NCBI GenBank assembly: GCA_015680685.1
Contig: MNCI01009549.1
Span: 200,826 to 250,213, forward strand
Direction of reading: 5' to 3'
DNA: 49,388 bases
Source: Gnetum montanum
Taxonomy: Eukaryota > Streptophyta > Gnetopsida > Gnetales > Gnetaceae
The notes beneath the pieces were generated by a model that saw only the letters and a program-made list of their open reading frames with translations, did not search any database and was not told the DNA's origin. This document shows, one piece after another, positions 33,963 through 45,968 of this stretch. Position numbers and translations under genes: made by a program. Positions within the stretch are counted from its first letter, which is position 1, and each line of letters starts with the position of its first letter.

Positions 33963-36900
33963 ATGCTCACAGGAAGGAGAACCCTCTCAACCAAGGGAGA
34001 AATAGCCCAAAGCTGGAAGGGGCCAACAAAAACAAGCCCAAGAACCACTAGAAGCATCCCATGTAATGGGACCTCTTCGTGAGGAGCCTAAAGTGGAATT
34101 TGTTCAATAGATTCCAAAAGAAGAAGTGTCAACAAAGTAATCATAGAGAGGGGAAGCACCAAGTCCCATGCCAAAGCTTGAAGTCATTTTGGGCCAAAGA
34201 GATCTAAGGCTCAGTTCTTCAAGAACTAAACTTTGGGCCATTTCTAAAGAAAGCTCTAGTAGAAGTCAAAACATAATTGCAAACCTCTCCCATGTGGCCA
34301 ATCATCACTAATGAGTGGCGAGGTACCCCTACACTCAACCATACGAATACGAGCGTTACATGTGCGATCTAGTCGAACTCCGTAGACTAAGTTCCTACAC
34401 GCCTTATGGAACACCTAAGGTTAATTAATCGTTGTCCTCCCAAGCTTACTTGTAGTTGTCATGGTTGTATGGTTAAGCAAGCTTGAGGCATGTGATTTTT
34501 ATATCTTTTATGTTTTTATCACTTATGCTAATGAGGGAAAGGGTGAAGAGACTAAGTAACTAAGTTTAACTAACTAAGCCTTAATTACCCTAGCATCAGT
34601 ATCTGTTCCCACTTGCCGTTTCACACCCTGAACCAATGCAATGCTACTAGGATTACCAAACGCTATTTGTTACTGGGATTACCAAGTGTAACGCATGTGC
34701 TCGAAGTGATCGTACTGAATGCCCTTAACCATGACAGTTGAGGGTTGAGAGAGATTAAGTCCTTAAGAAAGCATTTAAAAAATTAACAATAATTAAAGTC
34801 CTATTTAGCTTAGTCCATGCACTGCAAGGTTTATCCAAAATTTCATCTTTATTGTCATACATAATTATGTGCTCAGGTACAGAATTGCTCGAATAAAGAT
34901 CTGTTCACTTTGGGACTCCTACTACGAGCACATGGAAATTATTCTAACTTTCGAATGGAAAATTGGCAAGAGTTTGGCTAAGGTCTAGATCTAGATGGAG
35001 AAACAAGGGAGAACCACCTCTTATTTATAGAACTGACGGTAGACTGTGATATCACGTACGCGATATCGCAGGGAAGGACGCGATATCGCGTCCCATGCTA
35101 TATCGCGCCCCATCAATCACCTCTACTAGGAAGTGGTACATGGGAGAGACATATCTCTTCTAGAACAATAGAAGGCCGAGATCCATAGTAAAAATCAATG
35201 ATATTCAGGTATCTTACTCAACCAAGGCTATCACACAGGCATTGGGGTTGCTTGATATTGGAACATAATTGGCAAAGCTATCAACACAAGGTGACCTTGA
35301 GGCCAAAAAGGAGTGGACTCAATGGTGTTACAAGGTCAACTATAAGGAGCTCGACATGCTCACATCAATGCAGTGCATCTACTTCAAGTTAGCAGCTTAT
35401 CATCTTAATTCAACGGTGAGGTCCAACAAGGTGATCGCCTTTTCCGCCTATGCATGTACTGTTCTAAGTAGGAGATTTCCTATAAACCTTCTACAACTAA
35501 TCTATTTAGAGATCAAAAAATGCTTCAAGGAAAACGAACACGGAAAGAAAACCTTGCCCTTTCCATGCCTCATTCAAAAACTCAGTAAAAGGGTAGGAAT
35601 CATCTACTATGCCAATGACACAATCAGATATGCTCCTTTGGTTTCATGACACAAAATCATGAAAGAAAAGAAACATACCACAACTAAAGAAGAGGAGAAA
35701 CAGCCACCTCCACTACCTACTCAAGAAATAATGTTGGAGGCCTACATACCCATTAACTACTTACACAAAATCTGAAAGCAGCATGAAGAAGAGCAGCATG
35801 CAAGGATGAGTAGTGTGGACCCATCTATATATCAACCAGCGATGAGCCACCTTAATGAGATGGCTTGAATAATTAGCCAGATGGAAAGGGGTGGGCCAAT
35901 ATTCTCTACCAAACAAACACAATTGCTCGCAAGGTCTAATCCAAATGCTTGAGAGGCGACTATGTCATTATCACAACACCATTTATTCCCAGAAATCTTT
36001 GGGAATGCTACCTCCTTCTTGATGCATTTGCAGGAAGGTGAAAGGGCTAGTGTACTGGTGATGTAGCACCAAGGACAAGAGAGTGTGGCTGAAGTAGTTG
36101 CTAACCGTATTGCTGAAACACTTAATGCACCTATGGTGTCTGTACTAGACGTATCTACACTTCGAGATGTGTAGACATTCATAGGCATGGTCAACAAAAA
36201 ATTGAATGTAGCCCAGCATGAAGAATTGCTAAGTTGACTAGTAGGGGCCAAGCAATCAATTTCGAATATATTTGTTTTTTCGGATAACATCACTGTAACC
36301 CAATCAAAGCTACTAGAAGCAAGGGGCAAATGCATAATCTTGGAGGGGCAACTTGAAATGGCTTAAGCATAGAATTAATGCTTGGCCATGAAAGTTGCAA
36401 AATTACATGCTCGTCTTGCTGATCCCACACTCCTCAGCATGACAATAACCAAGGATGAAGCTTTCCAATAGCTTCAAGAACAATTTAAGAAGGCTGAGGA
36501 GGAAGTGGTGATGGCCATCTTCAACTAGTCCATAGTAAAGACATAAACATATTCAGTTTAGAAGGACTTAGTTCAAATGCATAAGGAGAATGAGGCACTA
36601 ACTGTAGAAAATCATCGCCTACACAATGTTGATGCCCAAAAAGAGCAAATGCAGGAATTCATTCATCAACAGTAGGAGTAGCTAGCTAGGGTGAATATTG
36701 AATTAAGAAAATTGGCCATAAAAATTGAAATTTATTTATGGAAGAAGTTCGTGCCTTACACCAAAAGTTTGCTATTGAGATTACAGCCTAGAAAAATGAA
36801 GCTTTGAAGTTTGAAAAAGTTAAAAATCACTATAGAGACTAGGTTGGCTTGCAGAAGAACGTAAATGAGAAGCACATCCAGATGGCAAAGGAAAAAGTAA

Positions 36901-37586
36901 ATGAAGGTCTCTAGCAACTTCAATAAGGAAAAGAAGTATGATAGCCTACCATTGATGGGATTGATGCCTACAATAAAGCAGAGATCTGTCTAAAGGAGTT
37001 GCAGATAGAGGAGATGACAGAATACATGGAGTTGTCCAATCTTCACTATGCAAACCTAGTAATGCTAACTATTAGACTGCTATGGTCAGAGTTGATAAAA
37101 CAAGTGGCTAGCTCATATTTGCTATATGAGGTTGAGTTCAAACATCATTAAGACACCAAGTAGAAGCTTGGGACTACAAATGTTGAACTCGAAGTTCTCA
37201 AAGCATGATTCATGGATCAATGATCAACTACTGAGAGCTTAGCCAAAAAAATGAATAATTACTAGAAATTAAAGAATGCAATTAAAGCATTCGACATTGA
37301 ATGCAAACAATTCACTACCTCGTTTATCAATGCAAAGGAGCTTTTTCCAAAAATCCCATGTCCCTAGGATATGTCCATTCCGACTTACATTGGTGAAGTT
37401 GTGTGGATCGTGCACAATCCTAGAAGTAAGGAGGAAAAAATAAAAGCATTATTGGATGTTTTCTACTTCCCATTAGAAGTTGCAGCAGTAGCACCACAGC
37501 CACAACTACCTTAATTGTTGCACGTGCCTGAAACCAGTGAAGGTTCCTCAAAACCTCAGGAGCCACCACCTCCTAGGACTGTCTGA
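33963..37586 (+). pseudogene. Element R accessory ORF (interrupted by solo LTR S)
   Basis: Homologue of element N's accessory ORF, in sense, between pol and 3' LTR. The first part is basic (RRTLSTKGEIAQSWKGPTKT). After S it resumes as RKWYMGETYLF and QALGLLDIG. The best preserved part, 35269-35649, has WTQWCYKVNYKELDMLTSMQ, LAAYHLNSTVRSNKVIAFSA, INLLQLIYLEIKKCF and LPFPCLIQKLSKRVGI, the pattern of plant transposon-protein (Transposase_32) domains. The remaining 1.9 kb is a Lys/Glu/Gln-rich probable coiled coil with many TAG codons, ending PPPPRTV then TGA. The role is unknown. Confidence 0.6.
34309..35115 (-). mobile_element. Solo LTR S of an Athila-like element
   Basis: 807-bp minus-orientation LTR, starting TGATGGGGCGCGATATAG at 35115 and ending CCACTCATTA at 34309, flanked by perfect 5-bp duplications ATCAC (34304-34308 and 35116-35120). 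TATAAATA lies at 35022-35029 (minus). Upstream U3 has GATATC-centred palindromes: GTGATATCAC (35046-35055), GCGATATCGC (35060-35069) and a perfect 18-bp GGACGCGATATCGCGTCC (35076-35093). It is related to the LTRs of L, N and R in the rest of its length. A solo LTR forms by recombination between two LTRs. Confidence 0.85.
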
Positions 37587-37829
37587 TCTTCACTATCAAG
37601 TTCACACCATTATAGGGTATATTATCCCAATTTGAATAGTCACATCATGTTGTTCAATTTTGTGTCATGAACATCATAATTTTTTGTAATGTGTTGATCC
37701 GTACATTTAGGCACTCCATTTTTGTCAAGTTAGTTTGTTTTGTTTTGTTGAAGGGTCAGTCAATAATCCCATACCTTCCTAGATTTGTAAAAGAACTTGG
37801 GGACAAGTTTTCATTCAATCATGGGGGTA
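37587..37829 (+). other. Element R pre-LTR region and polypurine tract
   Basis: Short non-coding stretch ending CTTGGGGACAAGTTTTCATT then CAATCATGGGGGTA (tract about 37,818-37,829). The GGGGACAAG-type sequence before a G-rich tract is common at the 3' end of Athila-like elements. Confidence 0.7.
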
Positions 37830-38727
37830 TGATGAGTTGTGTTTTTTGGCTACATCGATGAGGCTTCGTTAATGCGACCTTGTCAACTAGGCCTCATCAA
37901 TGAGGCCCTGTCAATGCATCATTTCATGCGTTGACAAGGCCTTGTTGATTCAAAATCTACTTTTGGCTATAAATATGCACTCACCAACCACATTTATGGT
38001 AAATAGATTTCAGTAGTAGCGCAGCTCTTGCAATTTATTTATTTGAAAGTTAGAATATTTCTCTCAAGTACCCACAGTAGGAGTTATTGAGTGTACAAAT
38101 TTTAATTCGAGCATTGTTATACCTGAGCATGATAATGTGTGCAGCAATAAAGATGAGCCTTCTCATAAACCTTGCAGCATTCTAGATAGATTATATATTT
38201 TATTTATGCATTTAATGTTTTCAATCAGTTATCTAATATTTCTAGTAATTAAGCTAATTAAGGAAGACAAGTTAGATAGATTAAATATGTAAATACAACT
38301 GCTTCGAGCGTAACACATATTTACTTGTTAATCCCAGCAATGTTATTACTTGGTACACCCAGTAGAGTAGTGCTTGGTAGCCCAATAGTGGATATGTGGG
38401 TTCAAAACCTGTGCAAAAAGTGGGACCAAATGCTTATGTTAAGGCTACTTAGATACTAGTTAATTAGTTAATCTAATTACTTTATCTCTCTTTAAACAAC
38501 AAAACCATAAAATACAAACTGATAAAAATTAGATGCCTCACTTACACTTAACCATACCAATGTATGTCAGAAGTGTAATTGGGAAGACAACAAATGACCT
38601 TAAGGCAAGGTTCACTTCCTCGAAGACTAATGCACCAGAAACTATAAAGTCTACGGAATTCAACTGGATTGCGCGTGAACACTTTGTGATTCATATGGTT
38701 GGATGTAGGGGTTCCCTCCATTCATCA
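37830..38727 (+). mobile_element. Element R 3' LTR
   Basis: 898 bp, begins TGATGAGTTGTG after the polypurine tract and ends TTCATCA. It has the same order as the 5' LTR, with the CATCGATGAGGC repeat array expanded and altered (37,846-37,945), TATAAATA near 37,970, and a short extra segment near 38,060. Confidence 0.85.
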
Positions 38728-39800
38728 ATGATCATTGGCCTTTCCATCTATGTTGCAAACCAAGTCCAAACCACTATCTAGTGACATGGCATTGTTGCAT
38801 CCCCAAAACTAACAACTATAAGACTACCATTGTTACAAGAAGTATTACCACTTAGTAATGTAGTTCAAGGAATGAGTTTATTAAGAACATGCTTTTTTAA
38901 TTTTTTTTAGATTTTCGAGAAGCTACCTATCTTTAGGCATGGGTAACATGTCTTTCTAGTGGAACCCTGTGAAATTTTATAATGTGCTTTTTTAAAAAAA
39001 TTTATTTTTACTATGTTGACCTTACTAGAGGATTACCTTCAAGCATGGGTAACATGTCTTTCTAGTGATATGGTAAGGTAGCACTTATTGTACTCTTACT
39101 TCCATTTTTTGTTTAGACTCAAGAAAATAATACACTCTTAATGAATAGGATAAAACTAATAGTAGTAGTCCAAGAAAATCCACAAGTCCACTTGATGTCA
39201 CACCCTTTTCATTCTCACTTAGTTCTTTCCTCTTTTATCCAAGCATAATGATCACAAGTTTATTTTAGTTTTATTGTGAAAAGAATATCATCATGGCCAT
39301 GATAAGAACCTCTTATTATAAGAAATGAGTGGATGGATGACATGGTCGCATTGTATATGTAATTAGTCCTTTATGATATAAGAATATAGGGTGATATTTA
39401 TCTTATTAGGACTACATCTTGCTTTATTCCTTGCACTTTATTGAAAAAAATAAAAAAAACTATGTAGAAAATGAGTAATGAAAATCATAGAAAAATGGTA
39501 AAATAAAGGAAGAAATTGAAAAATATTAAAGGATTAAGAAATGAAAAAATAGAAAAGAATGAAAAGATATCAAAGAATAGGAAAAGAAATTAAGCAAAGA
39601 AAAAGATCTAGTTTGATGCCTAAGGATCATATAGGGCACCCCCAGAGTTATCATTGGAAATTATTAACCAAAAGATTGAATGGGTATAAGATGGTTTAGT
39701 GAGTTGGATGGAGTTCATAGAGAAATCAGGATTCTCATAATATGGTTTGACTTGTTGAATATTGACTAAAACAAGTTTATCTGGACAAGTTGGGTGGTAA
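38728..39800 (-). other. Element N post-pol non-coding region
   Basis: A/T-rich, no ORF. It holds a roughly 105-bp tandem duplication: GCATGGGTAACATGTCTTTC occurs at about 38,937 and again at about 39,043, each preceded by a GCTTTTTTAA tract. N continues across R's insertion at 5643. Confidence 0.6.
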
Positions 39801-41127
39801 ATTTGTGTAACTCCTGAAGGATATGTGGCATGGATGATGTATTGTCCTTCCCATAAGATTTGGAACTTAGCATTTTATGGCACATGACTCGGATTATAAT
39901 ATAAGACCTTATCACCTAGTTTGATTGATACTTGTCTAATACGTGCATCATGCTGATGTTTAGAGTATTGGTTGTGTATTTCATTACTCATCAAGGCTAA
40001 AAGTCTATTTTCCTCTAAAAGGTGAAGATTCATAAGACATTCTTTTTGTGCTAGGCTCAAGTCTAAGTCAAGTTGACTAGCAATAGCTATTGTTTGTAGC
40101 TCTACTTGGATTGCTACTGTAGATAATTTTCTGTAGACTAACTCATAAAGCAAATATCCTATGGGAAATTTTCATGTGGTCCTATAGGCCCATAGAACAT
40201 CATTCAGTTTAGTGCTCCAATCTTTCCTAAATTAGCTAACAGTTCTAGTTAATATTTGTGTAATCTCCTAGTTAGTCACTACAACTTGACCATTTGCTTG
40301 GGGGTGATAGGGTGTAGTCAACTTCTGGTTCATCCCAAGTTGTTACATGAGCTTTTTGAATGCAGCGACTGTGAAGTGTGTTTCATTATTTGAAATGAGC
40401 ATTAGTGGCATCCTAAATCTATTTACCACATGTTAAAAAATATAGCAACTATTTTTGCTATGCAATCCTTAACTGCAATTGCTTCTGCCCATTTGGTACA
40501 ATAATCAACTATCATAATAATGTATGCTTTTCCATTTGACATTGGTGCACTGGATCCCATGAAATTAATTTCCCATATATCAAAAGGTTTCAATGGTTAT
40601 ATCCATTGTTGTGGCCCTTCATTCCTAGCTATTATTCCTTTATCTCACTAACATCTCTCACAAGACTGGGTAAAGTTATGTGCATCCCAAAAGATGATAA
40701 GCCAAAAGTAACCTACCATCATCAACTTGAGTGTTGTTCTGTATCCTATGTAGTGACCACCGCATGGTCCTTCATGCGCATCTTATAGAATTATCTATTG
40801 GTGCTCTTCCAAAACACAACATCTTACTAGTCCATCAACACAAATTTAGTAGAGATTTCCATTTATTTCCATATACCTCTTCACTTTATGGAGGAATTTC
40901 TCTTTCCATTTTCCATTCCACTTGACATGAGGCTCTTGTGTAAGAAGATATATTAGATAATTAGTGATCCATGATTTCTTTGTCAAGTTGACAGTCATTG
41001 TCATTTTCATAAATAGGTTATCATCAGGGAACGGGTCTAATAATGGCTCTTCTTGTTTTGGTGATTTCCATCTTAGCATTAATAAGTGATATGCTACAAT
41101 GTTCTCTCTTCCCTTCTTGTCAATCAT
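39801..41127 (-). pseudogene. INT: Element N integrase
   Basis: Read leftward from ENIVAYHLLMLRWKSP (RNase H-integrase linker). The zinc region is partly legible (HEGPCGGHYIG, CERC). Core: KPFDIWEINFMG, LISNNETHF and NGQVVVTN. All three catalytic acids of the D-D-E triad are replaced (Asn, Asn, Val). The carboxy-terminal part has IKLGDKVLYYNPSHVP. It is more decayed than R's copy, consistent with N being the older host of R. Confidence 0.78.
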
Positions 41128-41513
41128 GGTGATGTCAAATTCCTATAAGTTTATAAGCCACTTGATCACCCCTGGGCTCACTACTAGTTTATTTATTAGA
41201 AACCTAATTACACTATGATCTATGTGGACATAGATAGGATACCCAAGCACATAATGTTGAATTTTTTTAGCACATACACCATGATCATAATCTCCTTTTC
41301 AATAGTGGTGTAATTAAATTATGCTCTAGTGATGCTTTTACTTGCACAGTGTATATAATATGGCCTCTTTTGACCATCAAGCTATGTTAAGACTACACCT
41401 AGTGCATAATTGGAAGCATTTGTGATTATGTGAAAGGGATTAGACTAGTTTAGAGCTTGAAGGATTGGTGTTTCTATTAGCTTCTATTTCAGTGTTTTGA
41501 ATACCTTCTCACA
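41128..41513 (-). pseudogene. RH: Element N RNase H
   Basis: SNPFHIITNASNYALGVVLT, where the first catalytic Asp of TDASNYALGA (element R) reads Asn, and FNYTTIEKEIMIMVYVLKKF. Stops and frame changes follow. Confidence 0.65.
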
Positions 41514-42270
41514 TTACTCCATCCATTGGAATGGTACATCTTTCTTGGTCAATTCTAACAATGGTTTTGTTATCTTAGAAAAATTTTCTATCAACCTTTG
41601 ATAATACCCTATAAGGCCTAAAAATGATCTAACCTCCTTAATAGTTTGTGGCTTTTGGATAATGTTCTGAATGACTCTTATCTTTTTTGGGTCCACTTCT
41701 ATTCTATTCTGTGATACTTTATGTCCCAAAATGATCCCATCTTGGACCATTAAATGGCTTTTCTGCCAATTGAGCTTTAAATTGGTTTCCAAGTAGCTTT
41801 TTAATACTTGCTTCAAATGGTCCAATGCTTACTTAAAATCTAGCCCATGAGTAGAAAAATCATCCATAAATACTTTTATGTCATTGCTTATTTGTTTCTA
41901 GAAGATACTTAGTACCACTCTTTGAAAGGTAGTTGGCACATTGTACAAGCTGAAAGGCATTTACTTATAAGAAAATGTTCCCCATGGACTCATGAATTTC
42001 ACCTTTTCTTAATCTTCCAATGTAATTCGAATCTGGTTATATCTGTTGTACCTATCAAGAAAGCTATAATACTAATTTCTTGCTATGGTATATAAGAGTG
42101 ATCAACAAATGAAAGAAAGAAATGGTCTATGAATATAGCAAAGTTCAACAACCAAAAATCAATGCATACTCTCCACTTGCCATCCTTTTTTGGAACAATG
42201 ACCAAATGGCTAACCCATTCACTATCTATAATGGCATAGATGAATCCTGTGTTTAATAACTTTTCTAATT
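41514..42270 (-). pseudogene. RT: Element N reverse transcriptase
   Basis: Blocks in order: TGFIYAIIDSEWVSHLVIVP and KWRVCIDFWLLN, then a damaged palm, MSPWGTFSYK, VPTTFQRVVLSIF and KVFMDDFSTHG. The thumb and connection (41825-41514) are well kept: ETNLKLNWQKSHLMVQDGII, VSQNRIEVDPKKI and VRSFLGLIGYYQRLIENFSK. Athila type. Confidence 0.78.
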
Positions 42271-42815
42271 CCTATTTTATTACTTCTTTAAGTTTAGGAT
42301 TCAGCTTTCTTTGAGGTTGGCAATGTGGCTTAACAGTTGGATCTATGTATATCCAGTGTTGACAAACTTGTAGATTAATGTCTATTATCTCATCATAAGA
42401 TCATGTGAATGTTGTTGGCCATTTCTTGATTACTTGCAATAATCTCTTCTTTTGATCTTTATCAAGGTTCACATTAATAATTACTAGCTTTTTATTATTT
42501 AGAAAGGCATATTCTAGCACATTCGGTAGGGTTTTTATTTGTAATGGTTCTAGTTCAAACTTGTCTCAGTATCTTCTTCTTCGTGTGAATGCGAATAGAG
42601 TGTTTCCTTCACAATTGTTCCAATTTGTCTGTTTCCTCAACATAGGCACTTATGATCTGGTTCATTAGTTTCATGTGTGTTTTAGATTTTGTCTCTTTAA
42701 CATTAATCAACCACCGGGTGCCTTCTTTTTTAGTGGCTGCTGCATATAGACATTGTTGCACATACATTTCTTCTAAACATTAATTGCATGTTGTGCTCTT
42801 TCTTTGTTTAATAGC
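42271..42815 (-). pseudogene. Element N protease-RT linker remnant
   Basis: Corresponds to R's 28,711-29,170. Acidic and hydrophobic residues are recognisable only in short pieces, with several stops. No independent function is supported. Confidence 0.4.
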
Positions 42816-43230
42816 CTAAATTCTCCACACACAGTTGCACATGTTATCATTGTATGTGATACATGAAACTCGGTGTCTTTGTATAATGCCAGCTCCATCT
42901 TCCTTGGATATTTCCAACAACAAATATATAATGTCAAGTTTATCATTCATAGTGATAAATAATGTCCCTTCCATTATTATTAGAAACTCTCCCTTGTTTC
43001 TACCCACATGTATTACTAGGAAATTGGCAAGATAGGACCAACCACTAACGATGATGATGACATCATTCACCTATCCAAGTGGGATAGTGATTGACTAATT
43101 TGCAAGCTCTAATCGGATATTACTTTTCCTTGGTGGTGGAAGGTTCTAGGACTTGTACATATTTTGTAAAATTAAGTTCATTCCTAACCCATAATTAAGT
43201 AAAGCCTTACATGGTTTGTGAACTACCATT
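42816..43230 (-). pseudogene. pro: Element N protease
   Basis: CKALLNYGLGMNLILQNMYK corresponds to R's CKALLDSGFNVNLISHDMYK, so the D-S-G triplet reads N-Y-G. VNDVIIIVSGWSYLANFLVI and GEFLIIMEGTLF follow. Confidence 0.7.
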
Positions 43231-45930
43231 TAGAGATATATCAAGGGAATTCCTAGATTTTTTCTTTCTTGAGGAAGCACTCTTACCATGATCCAATGTG
43301 TAACTGTTTGGATAAGCATGATAGTAGTTAGGTTTGAATTGGTAGCAAATGGAAGCTTAGTATTCCTTGAAAGAGTGTGTGTAGATGGGGTTGAAGTAGA
43401 TGGAGTCCCCATCCTTTGAACCCTTTCTAGACTTGTTCAGGAGAATGGATGTTTCCTAGATCGAGGTTCATTCATTATTACCTCCTCTTGCATGTTTACT
43501 ACCCTTGTTGCATTCTTCTGCTATGGTTGTGATGGCAGCTCCCTTTGCATGACAGGTGGTCAAGAATTAGAAGGTTGGTTTGATGGACCAACTAGTGATT
43601 GATGTACGTAGAGATTGGGATCCATCCTTGGAGTGGTAGGCCTATAATACTCAAGTGGATAGTAATGAGAAGAAATGTGAACTAAAGCATTTCCCAAAGA
43701 GATTTGATGTTGTATGTAATATTCATGAAGATCTCATTACTTATATGGATTTTGTTACCTTGGTAGTGGCATTACCCATGCTTGTGGCTATTGCCACTGC
43801 TACTAGTATTGCTCCTACAATTGAGGATAGGCTTTGCTTGGGTAGTAGGTTGGCTAGAAAGGTTGTCTGAGATTACCTTGAGGACAGTATAACTGTCTTA
43901 GCGTAAGCTTTTTAACAAATGTCAGATGAAGTGTGTATGCTCCAAACTATTGTAAGTGGGCCATAACAAGGCAACATTCCTTAGGATGTTCATACTAGCA
44001 TACCTTTCCTTCCTCTTCTTTTGAATTAGAGTAAGTACACTTCTCAACTGTAGCAACTTTCCCTTTCTATCTATTACCTTCTCATCCATGATCTCTTCTT
44101 TTCTTCTTTTCTTTACCTTTATTATGTACTTGTTTAGTTATTTCTTCTACTATTTTAAGAGCTATAGCAAACTTCTCATCCATTGAGTCCCAAATCTTCT
44201 CTACCTTTATTACTATATCGTTAATAGATTTTTGAACTAGTAGAGTTTTCTTTTGAATCACATCTTCCAAGATTTTTTCTTCCTACTTGTCACACATTTG
44301 AACATCTCATTTTCTAATTAATGGATCTCAGGTATACTCTTTTGCTAATTCTCTCTTCTTTAACTCTCCTTCATCTTTTGCCACTTAGTTTATTAACCTT
44401 TGGATCCAATGGGTAGTCATCTCTAATAATCTTCCTTGGGTGTAGACCCCAAGGATTTCTCTAGTTTTATTCCTTAATCCATAAAAAATATGTCTAAGTT
44501 GTTCCCTTTGTGAGAATTCATGGCATGGGCATTTGTGTAGAAGAGAGTCATATCTACCCATTACTGCATTAAGGGATTCCTATGTCTCTTGTTTTCATCC
44601 CTAAATTTGCTTTCTTGAATAAGTTTGGTATTTGTTATTAAAGAGTTCGAGTGTGGTACTCCATCTTCTAATTGATTTTGGTTCCAATGATCTATACCAA
44701 CTCTTTGCCTCCTTGATAAGTCTCCTAGGAAACACTTTTAATTTCTCTTAATCACTTTCAATGTTTTGGAGGGAACAAGCATCATGGAATGCTTGTAGTT
44801 AATGTTTTGGATCTATGTTATATATCCTCCATTAAATTTAGGAACATTTTTCATATCTAGTCACTTGATGCAACTATCCCTCACATGCTTGGTGGGAATA
44901 TATACAACTTCTTTGATATTGATCATACTTCAAGTAGCTAGTGGGGATTCTTCATAATTGTCTGTTTTGTAAGCTCTGTAGTAGTGGTGACCCCTCTGAT
45001 ACTCATAGCGCTCTCTATCCTCATACCTATTTCTATCTCTTCATCATTTATAATCATTCTCTTCGTCACTAGGATACCTCCTTTTGTTCTCCTCTCTTTC
45101 ATAATCTCTTCATCCTTCTCTATCATGATTTCTTGATCTATGCTCCTTCCTATTAGCCGCCACAAATGAACATGAGGAGGAAGATGAGACAATTGGAGAA
45201 CGATGCTAGCTGGTTCTCCTTCGGTAACTTCATGATTCTTCTTATTTTGGTTTTATAGAAGCTCTAGGCCTTCAAATCTATCTATGTTTGAAGTTTCTTG
45301 TATTCCCTCCAAGATCTTCTACCAAAGTTAACTTTAGCTTTATGTTAGTAAGATGTTCAATATGTATTATTGGTGCATGGGAGTGAGACCCATGAGTTTG
45401 ATAGAACTTTTTAGCTTAGAGCAAAGCATCTTTTATTTCTTCAAGGATAACTATCTCTAAGGTACTTTCTTTCCTTTGTCACATTCATGTTGTGCTTCCA
45501 TGATGGCATCCTTTCTTACCAGAGTTTTCATTGGTTGGTATGGCTTTGTCATATTCTTTGTGACTTGATAGCTCTCTTGTTCATGACTTAGGTTGGCCTT
45601 CATGAGGGTTGCTTAAAACATCAATGGTATGGAACATTTTGGTGGCAAAACTATGTTGCCCTGCAAGTCTCTGCATTTGAGTTGTTCATCCTAGTGAAGA
45701 ATGAATGTGAAATCAAGCTATTACAAATCCATGTGAGCATATGTCATCCTTGTTTGCATTAGTGCACTCTAGTCCTGTTCATCATGTGTTCTGTCATGAC
45801 TTCTTTGGCAAGGGATTTTTCCTTAAGTGTGGAAGCCATGTTATCAATTTAATGCTTAAGTATGTGCATATATATTATTAAGTTTGATTAAAAATTGTAA
45901 AAGATAGACTTTATGGCTTTCGATACAACA
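43231..45930 (-). pseudogene. gag: Element N gag
   Basis: Starts near 45,840 (MASTLKEKSLAKE). The conserved amino-terminal block FTFILH-DEQLKCRDLQGNI and VLPPK is near 45,700. The middle is decayed; 44270-44082 has KKTLLVQKSINDIVIKVEKI then WDSMDEKFAIALKI, matching R at about 27,275-27,370. The Pro/Gln-rich tail is unrecognisable in places. An 84-codon frame at 45192-44938 is in another frame of the hydrophilic linker. Confidence 0.65.
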
Positions 45931-45968
45931 AAATTTATAAAATCAATTACTTAGCACACATTGACACA

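Larger units (their letters stand above)
5644..38727 (+). mobile_element. Element R: Athila-like Ty3/gypsy retrotransposon, whole span
   Basis: Plus-strand element of about 13 kb net after removing nested element T (7804-26930, including one target copy) and solo LTR S (34309-35120, including one target copy). Order: 5' LTR, primer site, gag, protease, RT, RNase H, integrase, long spacer, internal promoter, accessory ORF, polypurine tract, 3' LTR. It is inserted in the 3' internal region of element N: N sequence resumes on both sides and aligns with R's own equivalent region. Flanking 5-mers are GTAAT (5639-5643) and ATGAT (38728-38732); these differ by two G/A transitions and could both derive from GTGAT. 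Confidence 0.75.

Noticed and set aside
35832-36335. 167-codon minus-strand frame.
   Set aside because: Antisense shadow of the accessory ORF of R; Ser/Thr/Leu-rich, no motifs, not conserved in N.
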